DNA of 11,617 nt from DAIOHQ01 sp036744635 (GCA_036744635.1 DAIOHQ010000157.1:1-11617), one strand, 5' to 3'; shown: positions 1-6,159, counted from the first letter of the stretch. Numbers and translations are program-made. Notes: generated from the letters alone by a model not told the origin.

Positions 1-32
1 GCCGGTTTGAAAGATGTGTGGAAGAGCGAGGC

Positions 33-129
33 GTACTCGCAGACCTGTGTCTTACCGCGTCGCTACGCGGCACAGGTCTCGGAGTACCGCGACCTGTGGC
101 ACCCGGAAATTTCAACCTGACCCATTGCC
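33..129 (+). repeat. Partial copy of a palindromic MITE-like repeat (copy 1)
   Basis: This block matches the reverse complement of 2433-2529 over 97 bases with two mismatches (at 56 and 123). It contains a strong hairpin at 41-79: AGACCTGTG pairs with CACAGGTCT, and inside it CCGCGT pairs with ACGCGG around a CGCT loop, with TCTTA bulged. A third ACCTGTGG lies at 91-98. The outer arm present in copy 2 (GGGTGCCACAGGTCGG) is missing on the left side here, so this copy is truncated at about 33. Bases 1-32 hold nothing I can recognise. No transposase is present, so mobility is inferred from the dispersed, palindromic structure only. Confidence 0.85.
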
Positions 130-153
130 GAATATCCGGAAAACTCGCATAAA
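125..153 (+). promoter_or_regulatory. Weak candidate promoter for the zinc-ribbon/vWA gene
   Basis: TTGCCG (125-130) and CATAAA (148-153) are separated by 17 bases and each matches four of six consensus bases. The -35-like box overlaps the last bases of the repeat at 33-129, so the repeat may have supplied part of the promoter. An alternative -10 is TATGCT at 163-168. Neither is strong. Confidence 0.25.
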
Positions 154-161
154 GCGGCAAA

Positions 162-204
162 ATATGCTAGCATATGCCTGATGGCCGCCTCCGGGCGGGC
201 GGCC
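162..204 (+). other. Inverted repeats in the leader of the vWA gene
   Basis: A perfect 14-base palindrome, ATATGCTAGCATAT, lies at 162-175. It is followed by a GC-rich hairpin with GGCCGCC (183-189) pairing with GGCGGCC (198-204) across 8 bases. They lie 30-70 bases ahead of the preferred start codon at 234. They could be an operator and a leader hairpin. No T-tract follows, so this is not a terminator. Confidence 0.4.
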
Positions 205-233
205 TATCGGCTTGGGCGTATCGCGGGCGGCAC

Positions 234-1355
234 ATGATCAGCATCTCGTGCACCAATTGCAAAACCTTGCTCACCATCGACGACGCGTTCGCCGGGGGTG
301 TTTGCCGCTGCCAGCATTGCGGTACGATTCAAACCGTTCCCGCCCGGGTTCGGGAAGGATCATCCTCTTCGGGGGCGGTGGCGCAGGCCGCGGCCACCAT
401 CGGAAAATCCAAGACCCTCTATCAGGCCCGCACGCGAAGCGGAGGCCCCGCCCCATCCGGCACCGGCCTGGACCAGCTTGCGGAAATTATCGCCTCCTCC
501 GGCCTGTCTTCGGGCAATCTCACCGCCGCCAGGAAATCCGCCGTGCAATCATCGCCGCCCGCGCCAAAGGCGCAGGGCAATCGCGTGATCATCGCCGCGG
601 CCGCCGTCATCATCCTGGCACTGGTGGTGGTCATCGTGCTGTTGATGCGGAACAAGGCGCCCGACACCAGCGCCAGCAATACCCCCGCGCCCACCGGCGG
701 GCAGACGGTCGCTCCATCCAACGCAAACGTCCCCAACCCCGGAGTAAGCCGGGTCAATCCCAAGAACGGTCAGAACCCCACCCCCAATTCCCAGACGCCC
801 GCAGTCGCCACGCCATCCAAGCCCTCGTTTGTCGGTCTGGATCTCTCCAGCGCCGCCAGCGTCGTCTACATTCTCGATCGGGGCACGGCCACCCGTGATT
901 CCCTGGACGATCTGCGCGCCGCCACCATTCGCTCGATCCAGTCACTGGGCCCGGGCAGGAAATTTCAGGTGATGTTCTGGACCGACGGCGGCAGCCCGCC
1001 CACCTTTCCCGCGGCCCTGCAGGAGGCGACGCCGGAAAATATCGACGCAGTGCGGGCATCGCTCGGTGAAATTTTCGCCATCTCCACCCGCACCGATTTC
1101 AAGACGCCGTTCGAGAAGGCGCTGGCGGAGAATCCCAGCGTCATCATTCTCGCCACCGGCAAAGGCAGCCAGCTCGATGACAGCTTCGTCAAGACCGCGC
1201 TGGATCTGCGCAAAGCGAAGAACAGCTCGGCCAAAATATACACCTTCAGTATTGGCAGCCCCGGCGACGGCAAGCTGCTGCAAACCCTCGCCGAAAAGAC
1301 CGGCGGGCAGTTCGTCGAGCTCTCCGCCGATGAGCTCAATGGCCTGACGCAGTAA
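234..1355 (+). CDS. Membrane protein with N-terminal zinc ribbon and vWA-like C-terminal domain
   Basis: The preferred start is the ATG at 234 (373 aa), because the zinc ribbon then begins right at the N-terminus. An in-frame ATG at 174 would add 20 low-complexity residues and overlap the palindrome. Residues 6-29 form a CxxC...CxxC zinc ribbon (C6, C9, C26, C29). Residues 40-115 are a Ser/Ala/Gly-rich linker and 117-138 a single hydrophobic helix. Residues 141-198 are a Pro/Asn/Thr-rich spacer. From 200 to the end comes an alternating strand/helix domain of von Willebrand factor A type (VVYILDRG, then FQVMFW, SVIILATG and AKIYTFSIG). The metal-binding DxSxS motif is degenerate (D215-R-G-T-A) and the later TDG is absent, so metal-dependent ligand binding is doubtful. 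Function is unknown; a cell-envelope adhesion or scaffold role is only inference. It converges on the decayed sensor gene, with one base between the two stop codons. Confidence 0.85.
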   Translation: MISISCTNCKTLLTIDDAFAGGVCRCQHCGTIQTVPARVREGSSSSGAVAQAAATIGKSKTLYQARTRSGGPAPSGTGLDQLAEIIASSGLSSGNLTAARKSAVQSSPPAPKAQGNRVIIAAAAVIILALVVVIVLLMRNKAPDTSASNTPAPTGGQTVAPSNANVPNPGVSRVNPKNGQNPTPNSQTPAVATPSKPSFVGLDLSSAASVVYILDRGTATRDSLDDLRAATIRSIQSLGPGRKFQVMFWTDGGSPPTFPAALQEATPENIDAVRASLGEIFAISTRTDFKTPFEKALAENPSVIILATGKGSQLDDSFVKTALDLRKAKNSSAKIYTFSIGSPGDGKLLQTLAEKTGGQFVELSADELNGLTQ

Positions 1356-1356
1356 A

Positions 1357-2238
1357 CTACGCCTGCCGCGCGAATTGCGAGGGTTGTCCGAGGCGCTGCA
1401 GCACCTCCAGCAGCTTGCGGAATTCGATTGGCTTGGTGAGATGTTCCGAGAAGCCGGCATCGCGGCTGCGCTGGAGGTCCTCTTCCATCCCAAATCCACT
1501 GATGGCGATGCCGAAAATCGGCTGGCGGTCGCGCACGAAGCGCATGACGTCGTAGCCGCTGCCGTCGGGGAGCCCCAGATCGCTGATCATGACGTCGAAC
1601 GTCTGCCGCTCGACCGCCTGCATGGCATCGCCAGCGCTGCCGGCAGTGGTGACGACGTGATTGGATAGCTCCAGCAGCTTCGCAAGCGAGCGCACGGTGT
1701 CGGCGTGGTCCTCGACAAGCAGGATGCGCAGCCGGTGATCGGCGGAAGGCGCAGGAGCGGCAGTCTGTGGAATCTCGGCGGCGGGAAGCGCAAATGCACG
1801 ACGAAGCGCGAGCCATCTTTGCGCATCCGCCAGCCTTCATCATGGCAGACACCCTCGGCCCGGGCGATCTCCAGCTCGCGCAGCGGCTTGCCGGCGGCGA
1901 TATCCTCCGCGGGATAAAATCGTGCGAAGTGCTGCCCGACGATTTCTTCGGCAGAATACCCCTTGAGGCGCTGGGCGCCGGCAGTTCCAGCTCAGCACGC
2001 GGCCATCGGGATCGAGCAGGAAAATCGCATATTCGGTCGCGCCATTCACCACCAGCCGGTAGCGCTCCTCGCTGTCGCGCACCGCATTGGACTTCTCTTC
2101 CAGAGAGGTCAGGGCGGCCCGGTAGCTGCGCGAGACCGAGACGATCCAGCGGCGGGCAAACACCCCGATCACCGTGCTGGCCAGCACCGCCGCGACGATG
2201 CTGAAGATGGTGACCTGAGTAAGGCCAGCGCGGACCGC
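1357..2238 (-). pseudogene. Decayed sensory protein: TM helix, PAS domain and receiver domain, kinase core missing
   Basis: Reading leftwards, the first part encodes a transmembrane helix (VTIFSIVAAVLASTVIGVF), a short coiled linker and the start of a PAS domain (ERYRLVVNGATEYAIFLLD ... RVLSWN). At 1983 one extra base shifts the frame. The PAS domain continues in the second frame (AGAQRLKGYSAEEIVGQHF ... RMRKDGSRF). Near 1779-1786 a second shift (one base lost or two gained) restores the original frame, which then encodes a full receiver domain (1357 to about 1735). The receiver keeps its key residues: the LLVED acidic pair, the ISDLGLPDGSG phospho-acceptor Asp, ISG, and the Lys of LTKP. No HisKA or ATPase domain lies between. 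The residues after DGSRF (VVHLRFPP, AEIP) resemble the tail of a histidine-kinase ATPase domain, which suggests an internal deletion from a hybrid kinase. The upstream end is fused to a dehydrogenase fragment. Sequencing error could explain the two indels but not the missing kinase core. Confidence 0.75.
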
Positions 2239-2430
2239 CACCCACTCAACCCACTGCCGGTAGCCGGCGCCCTGCGCGCCCAAAGAATTGGCCTGGTCGC
2301 GAATGTCGGCCCACATGTCGGTCTTGACATCGCCGGGGTGGATCACGTTGGCGGTCACCCCGCTGCCGGAAATTTCCGCCGCAAGATGGCGGGTGAGCTG
2401 GTTCAAAGCCACCTTGCTGGTGGCGATCGG
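2239..2430 (-). pseudogene. C-terminal fragment of a short-chain dehydrogenase/reductase (SDR)
   Basis: About 63 residues read as a classical SDR: an ATSKVALNQLTRHLAAEI helix with the catalytic Lys of YxxxK (codon 2413-2415), then VTANVIHPGDVKTDMW, then RQWVEWV. The catalytic Tyr, the Rossmann fold and the N-terminal two-thirds of the enzyme are missing. The similarity begins at 2430, three bases from the end of the palindromic repeat at 2433. It ends where the sequence runs in frame into the sensor's transmembrane segment. I see it as an enzyme remnant left by rearrangement at the repeat and not as a working fusion protein. Confidence 0.7.
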
Positions 2431-2432
2431 CT

Positions 2433-2563
2433 GGCAATCGGTCAGGTTGAAATTTCCGGGTGCCACAGGTCGCGGTACTCCGAGACCTGTGCCGCGTAGC
2501 GACGCAGTAAGACACAGGTCTGCGAGTACACCGACCTGTGGCACCCAAACTGACCCACTACCC
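2433..2563 (-). repeat. Full-length palindromic MITE-like repeat (copy 2)
   Basis: This is the more complete copy of the repeat at 33-129, in opposite orientation. The core 2458-2546 begins GGGTGCCACAGGTCG and ends with the near reverse complement CGACCTGTGGCACCC, so the arms pair for about 35-40 bases around a GCGA centre. Outside the core the ends are also related: GGCAATCGGTCAGGTT (2433-2448) and, read from the other strand, GGGTAGTGGGTCAGTTT (2563-2547). These look like terminal inverted repeats. There is no internal ORF. Bases 2564-2597 between this repeat and the next gene hold nothing recognisable. Confidence 0.8.
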
Positions 2564-2597
2564 ATCGGCTGGGAAAAACCAGGCCAAGGTCCGACCA

Positions 2598-2987
2598 TCA
2601 ATCTTTGTCCGCATCGCCGCCGCCAGGATTCTTCGGCTGGTTCTTTTCCATGTCGCGCCAACGGTCCATCATCGCCTTCTGCGCCTCTTCGTTTTTCTTG
2701 ACTTTCTCGTCGACCGCCTTCACCTGCTCGGGGCTCAACGCCGCCTTGGCTTTGACGACGTAGTCCTCGCTCTTGGGACCCTTGGCCAGAACCTGCTGAT
2801 ACTTTTCGGCGGCCGCCTTGATCTTTTCCTTGTCATTGGCCTTGTACGCCTCCATCTGTTCCTGGCCGGCCTGCTTCAGCTCGTCCTGGTGCTCCTGCAT
2901 GAAGGCCTGCTGCGCCTTGGTCCACTCCTCGCGCACGTCGATCAGCTTCTGCTTGGCGGCCTTATCGAGCGTGAAGTCCGGGGTCAT
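2598..2987 (-). CDS. Small charged helical protein, probably lacking its N-terminus
   Basis: From the ATG at 2987 this encodes 129 residues, almost all helical and rich in Lys, Glu, Gln and Ala (for example KAAKQKLIDVREEWTKAQQ, then EQMEAYKANDKEKIKAAAE), with a short disordered tail ending GGGDADKD. The pattern, including a segment reading ALSPEQVKAVDEKV, resembles the LTxxQ-motif/Spy-like periplasmic helical proteins common in planctomycetes, but I cannot assign a function. Those proteins normally have a signal peptide, and none is present here. There is no Shine-Dalgarno sequence before 2987. Upstream, a different frame reads ATVERYTDIP just after the dispersed repeat at 3041-3094, and one missing base near 3002 would join it to VQLNM. 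The likely story is a gene cut by the repeat and then frameshifted, so it could equally be called a pseudogene. Confidence 0.6.
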   Translation of the reverse strand: MTPDFTLDKAAKQKLIDVREEWTKAQQAFMQEHQDELKQAGQEQMEAYKANDKEKIKAAAEKYQQVLAKGPKSEDYVVKAKAALSPEQVKAVDEKVKKNEEAQKAMMDRWRDMEKNQPKNPGGGDADKD

Positions 2988-3040
2988 GTTCAACTGCACG
3001 GGATGTCGGTGTAGCGCTCGACTGTGGCGATTGTGGCAGG

Positions 3041-3094
3041 ACCCCCACCCCAACCCTCCCCCGGAGTACCAGGAGAGGGGGTAAAAGGTGGGGC
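3041..3094 (-). repeat. GC-rich dispersed palindrome (SPGTPGEG-type)
   Basis: The outer arms CCCCACC and GGTGGGG and the inner arms CCCTCCCC and GGAGAGGG (one mismatch) fold around GGAGTACC. On the minus strand one frame reads SPGTPGEGWGG. That is a familiar spurious peptide from intergenic repeats in planctomycete and other high-GC genomes (from memory, not searched). It lies directly upstream of the truncated helical gene and about 120 bases ahead of nuoD on the opposite strand. Confidence 0.6.
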
Positions 3095-3157
3095 CGCCAC
3101 ACACAAGACCCCGGGATGCCGAGAGCCGCGGTTCTGGCAATAGCTGACGGGTTGTCC

Positions 3158-3163
3158 TACAAT
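3158..3163 (+). promoter_or_regulatory. Candidate -10 box for nuoD
   Basis: TACAAT matches five of six -10 consensus bases and lies 50 bases ahead of the nuoD start. The best box 17 bases upstream, TGGCAA at 3135-3140, matches only three of six, so the promoter call rests mainly on the -10. Confidence 0.35.
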
Positions 3164-3212
3164 CGGACCCCGACGCGGCCACCGAAGTGACTGAATTTGA
3201 GGTCCAAGATCA

Positions 3213-4418
3213 ATGTCCATCGCAACCCCCCCTACGCCCCCACAAGGATCGGACGTGAAGACCATGGCGTTCGGGCTGGCGCCCGGCGGCGTCGATGAAA
3301 CCATCGACGTGCAGTCTGAAGAGATGCTGGTCAACATGGGCCCGCAGCATCCGTCCACCCATGGCGTGCTCCGCATCGTCCTCCGCACCGATGGCGAGAT
3401 GGTTCTCGAAGCGGTGCCTCACCTGGGCTATCTGCACCGCTGCAAGGAAAAAATCGCCGAGAACCTCGCCTATTACCAGTACATCGGCTACACCGACCGC
3501 CTCGACTACCTGGCGGCGATGAACAACAACCACGCCTGGGCCATGGCGGTGGAAAAGCTGGCGAATATCGAGGTGCCGCTGCGGGCGGAATACATTCGTG
3601 TCTTGTCAGTAGAACTGAACCGCATCGCGTCGCACCTGGTCAGCTTCGGCACCTACGGGCTGGACATGGGCGCCTTCACGCCTTTCCTCTACGCCTTCCG
3701 CGAGCGCGAATACATCCTCGATCTCTTCGAGCAGCTTTGCGGCGCCCGCCTGACCCTCAGCTACATCAACGTCGGCGGCGTCACCTGGGACCTGCCGCCG
3801 CAATTTCTGGAAAAACTAACCGAGTTTCTCGACTACTTCGAGCCCAAGATCGACGAATACAACGACCTGCTCAGCTTCAACCACATCTTCATCAAGCGCA
3901 CCGGCAACGTCGGCGTGGTCAACAAGGAGCAGGCGATCAGCTATGCCCTGTCCGGGCCGATGATCCGCGGCAGCGGCATTCCGCTCGATCTGCGCCGCGA
4001 CCGGCCATATTCGATTTATGAGCGGCTGGAATTTGACGTGGTCGTCGGCAGCGGCATGAAGGGGACGGTGGGCGACTGCTGGGACCGATATTGGGTGAAG
4101 ATGCAGGAGATGAAGCAGTGCATCCGCATCCTGCGCCAGTGCATTGCCCAGATGCCGCAGGGATCGTTCCGAGCCAAGCTGCCGCGCAACATGAAAGTGC
4201 CGCCGGGCGAGGTGTATGAGGAATACGAAAATCCGCGCGGGCACCTGGGCTTTTTCATCGAAAGCCAGGGCGGGCCGATCCCCTACCGCGTGAAAATTCG
4301 CGGGCCATCCTTCATCAACCTCGCCATCACCGGTGAATTGTGCCGCAACGTGCTGCTGGCCGACGTCCCGGCCATCGTCGGCTCCATCGACATCGTGATG
4401 GGTGAAGTGGACCGATAG
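3213..4418 (+). CDS. nuoD: NADH-quinone oxidoreductase subunit D (NuoD, 49-kDa subunit of complex I)
   Basis: This is a full-length NuoD of 401 aa. Residues 43-51 carry GPQHPSTHG, and TDRLDY follows at 94-99. By family knowledge His50 and Tyr99 correspond to the residues that hold the quinone head group at the NuoB/NuoD interface. The protein continues with VEKLANIEVP, SHLVSFGTYGLDMGA, the MIRGSGIPLDLRRD block, and the standard C-terminus ending GSIDIVMGEVDR. The first 35 residues are a variable extension. A GAGGT at 3199-3203, nine bases before the ATG, supports the start. NuoD acts at the cytoplasmic face of the membrane in the peripheral arm of complex I. No other nuo gene is next to it: an unrelated minus-strand gene is upstream and an RCK protein downstream. 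The subunit must therefore assemble with partners encoded elsewhere. Confidence 0.97.
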   Translation: MSIATPPTPPQGSDVKTMAFGLAPGGVDETIDVQSEEMLVNMGPQHPSTHGVLRIVLRTDGEMVLEAVPHLGYLHRCKEKIAENLAYYQYIGYTDRLDYLAAMNNNHAWAMAVEKLANIEVPLRAEYIRVLSVELNRIASHLVSFGTYGLDMGAFTPFLYAFREREYILDLFEQLCGARLTLSYINVGGVTWDLPPQFLEKLTEFLDYFEPKIDEYNDLLSFNHIFIKRTGNVGVVNKEQAISYALSGPMIRGSGIPLDLRRDRPYSIYERLEFDVVVGSGMKGTVGDCWDRYWVKMQEMKQCIRILRQCIAQMPQGSFRAKLPRNMKVPPGEVYEEYENPRGHLGFFIESQGGPIPYRVKIRGPSFINLAITGELCRNVLLADVPAIVGSIDIVMGEVDR

Positions 4419-4426
4419 GGCTTCGG

Positions 4427-4486
4427 GAAACATGAAGACATGAAACATGAAGAACCCATTCTTCATGTTTCATGTCTTCATGTTTC
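4427..4486. repeat. Perfect 60-bp palindrome (28-bp arms, 4-base loop)
   Basis: Arms 4427-4454 and 4459-4486 are exact reverse complements around CCCA (4455-4458). Each arm is built from a direct repeat of GAAACATGAAGA, with the two units joined by CAT. The arms are far more AT-rich than the flanks. The palindrome begins nine bases after the nuoD stop codon and ends nine bases before the ATG of the next gene. A hairpin terminator or mRNA 3'-end stabiliser is possible, but no T-run follows and the stem is AT-rich. A dispersed repeat or a protein-binding site is equally possible. Confidence 0.95.
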
Positions 4487-4494
4487 ATTCACCA

Positions 4495-4953
4495 ATGTCC
4501 CATGCCGCCATCCAATCTCTCTCGCCGGGCGATCATGTCATTATCGCCGGCTTCGGCGTGCCCGGGCGGGCGGTGGCGGAGGTTCTCCGCGAGCATGGAA
4601 TGCGCTATTCCGTGATCGAGCTCAACTCGGAAATCAGCACCCGCTGCGCCCGGATTGGGCACAACATGGTGGCCGGAGACGTGCGCCAGGAAGCGACGCT
4701 GCTGGCGGCCGGGCTGCGCGAGACTTCGCTGGTGATTCTGGCGATTCCGAGCGACGCCATCGTGCTTGAGGCCGTGCTGGTGATCCGGCGGCTCCATCCC
4801 ACCGTGCCGATCATCGCCCGCTGCAACTTCATTTCCGCCGGCATGCAGGCGACGCAGCACGGGGCGCAGGAAGTGGTGGTTGGCGAGGAAATCATGGCCC
4901 GCGAAATGTCGCGGCTGGTTGAATCCCGGTTTCTTCCGGTAAGACAACCCTGA
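4495..4953 (+). CDS. Stand-alone RCK/TrkA-N NAD-binding protein, probable K+ channel regulatory subunit
   Basis: The preferred start is ATG 4495 (152 aa, MSHAAIQ). An earlier in-frame ATG at 4447 would translate one arm of the palindrome into a Phe/Met/His-rich peptide and is unlikely. The protein is a single Rossmann domain: HVIIAGFGVPGRAVAEVL, with GxGxxG at residues 19-24, then an acidic Glu42 at the end of the second strand (VIELN), then GDVRQEATL. The end, HGAQEVVVGEEIMAREM, is typical of RCK domains in Kef, Kch and MthK proteins. No TrkA-C domain follows. RCK domains bind NAD(H) or other nucleotides and gate K+ channels and transporters. The pore gene starts 29 bases downstream on the same strand, so the two probably form one operon and one complex. 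I see no clear Shine-Dalgarno sequence. Confidence 0.85.
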   Translation: MSHAAIQSLSPGDHVIIAGFGVPGRAVAEVLREHGMRYSVIELNSEISTRCARIGHNMVAGDVRQEATLLAAGLRETSLVILAIPSDAIVLEAVLVIRRLHPTVPIIARCNFISAGMQATQHGAQEVVVGEEIMAREMSRLVESRFLPVRQP

Positions 4954-4970
4954 AGCTGACACCGTCTCTG

Positions 4971-4977
4971 AAGGAGG
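4971..4977 (+). promoter_or_regulatory. Strong Shine-Dalgarno site deciding the GTG start of the channel gene
   Basis: AAGGAGG lies five bases before GTG 4983. This is the best ribosome binding site in the window. It supports the non-ATG start and strong independent translation of the pore subunit within the operon. Confidence 0.8.
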
Positions 4978-4982
4978 ACAGC

Positions 4983-6131
4983 GTGCGGACGATTGGCGCA
5001 CTGGCGAGCCTCATCCTCATTCTCCTGGTTCTGCTGGATGGCTTTGAAACCATCGTACAGCCGCGCCGGGTGACCCGCCGCTACAGTTACGCCCGCTTCT
5101 TTTACGGCACCATCTGGGGCGCCTGGCGGGCGATGGCGCTGCGATTGCCATCGGGAAAGCGCCGCGAGGCATTCCTCAGCGCCTTCGGGCCGGCGTCGTT
5201 GCTGCTGTTGTTCGCGACCTGGTTCTTTGGGCTGATTTTCAGCTTCGCCGTGCTTCACTGGTCGCTGGCCACCGCGATGCACGCGCCCGAGCAGCGACCG
5301 ACTTTTATCACGTACCTTTACCTGAGCGGGACTACTTTCTTTACCCTTGGGTACGGAGACGTGACTCCTGTCCGGACGCTCGGGCGCATTCTGGCGGTCG
5401 TCGAGGCGGGGCTTGGCTTCGGATTTCTGGCCGCGATGCTCAGTTACCTGCCGATGTTGTTTCAGGCGTTCTCCCGCCGCGAGACGAGCATCTCGCTGCT
5501 GGATGCGCGGGCTGGTTCACCCCCCAGCGCCGCCCAACTGTTGCTGCGGCTGGCGCGATCGAGCAACAGCGACCGGATCAACGCGTTTCTCGTGGAGTGG
5601 GAGCGCTGGGCGGCGGAATTGCTCGAGAGCCACCTGTCATTTCCGGTGCTGGGTTATTACCGATCCCAGCACGATAACCAGTCCTGGCTGGCGACGCTGA
5701 CGATGATCCTCGATACCTGCACCTTGCTGCTGGTTGCGGTGAAAAACGCCGACATCTATCAGGCACAGCTCACGTTTGCGATGGCGCGCCACGCGGCGGT
5801 CGATCTCACCTTGGTGCTGCGCACCCCGGCCGGCGTCAACCCGGCCCAACGGCTTTCGCCCGAGCAATTGCAGCGCCTGCGCTCACTGCTCGGCGCGGCC
5901 GGCGTCGCCCTGCACGACAGGCCTGAGTTGGATGAAAGAATTCGCCAACTGGTGAATCTCTACGAACCGTTCATCCATTCGCTGGCGCTGCATTTTCTTT
6001 TTCCGGTGCCGCCGATTGTTCCACTGGAAGATGACGCCGCCGACAACTGGCAAAAGAGCGCCTGGATGCCGCGATCTCCGGGAATTGGAAGTCTGCCCCT
6101 TCCCAGCGGCGATGAGGGACATTTCGGCTGA
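4983..6131 (+). CDS. Two-helix-type potassium channel with a long C-terminal helical domain
   Basis: The protein has 382 aa with a GTG start supported by AAGGAGG. A hydrophobic segment lies at residues 3-20, followed by a basic stretch. A second helix is at about 69-95 (GPASLLLLFATWFFGLIFSF). The pore helix and filter are at 111-128 (YLYLSGTTFFTLGYGDVTP, filter T121-L-G-Y-G-D126), and the inner helix is at about 132-160 with a glycine-rich hinge. TLGYGD is a close variant of the K+ signature TVGYGD. About 215 residues follow, soluble and mostly helical, and I do not recognise them as a named domain. They are not an RCK domain; the upstream gene supplies that part separately. The protein presumably sits in the inner membrane as a tetramer. 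Its stop lies 28 bases from the convergent stop of the CoA-disulfide reductase gene. Confidence 0.88.
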   Translation: MRTIGALASLILILLVLLDGFETIVQPRRVTRRYSYARFFYGTIWGAWRAMALRLPSGKRREAFLSAFGPASLLLLFATWFFGLIFSFAVLHWSLATAMHAPEQRPTFITYLYLSGTTFFTLGYGDVTPVRTLGRILAVVEAGLGFGFLAAMLSYLPMLFQAFSRRETSISLLDARAGSPPSAAQLLLRLARSSNSDRINAFLVEWERWAAELLESHLSFPVLGYYRSQHDNQSWLATLTMILDTCTLLLVAVKNADIYQAQLTFAMARHAAVDLTLVLRTPAGVNPAQRLSPEQLQRLRSLLGAAGVALHDRPELDERIRQLVNLYEPFIHSLALHFLFPVPPIVPLEDDAADNWQKSAWMPRSPGIGSLPLPSGDEGHFG

Positions 6132-6159
6132 GGGCAACCTGAACTGCTTGGTCGTAGCA

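Noticed and set aside
33..129. CRISPR repeat or array
   Set aside because: Only two distant inverted copies exist in the window and no regular spacers.
174..233. Upstream start at 174 for the zinc-ribbon/vWA protein
   Set aside because: The 20 extra residues are low-complexity and encoded by a palindrome and a GC hairpin; the conserved ribbon begins at the ATG at 234.
965..2245. Long minus-strand open frame of 426 codons overlapping the vWA gene and the sensor
   Set aside because: It switches between shadows of two real genes, is Arg/Pro/Ala-rich, and contains only a short true PAS stretch in another frame; it is not a gene as a whole.
3816..4466. Minus-strand open frame of 216 codons opposite nuoD
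   Set aside because: It is fully antisense to a strongly conserved nuoD and has His/Val/Asp-rich shadow composition; its start lies in the palindrome.
4427..4486. Palindrome as an ordinary rho-independent terminator
   Set aside because: No T-run follows and the stem is AT-rich; kept as a repeat of unknown role.
4447..4494. Upstream start at 4447 for the RCK protein
   Set aside because: The added peptide is the translation of the palindrome arm; the Rossmann domain fits a start at 4495.
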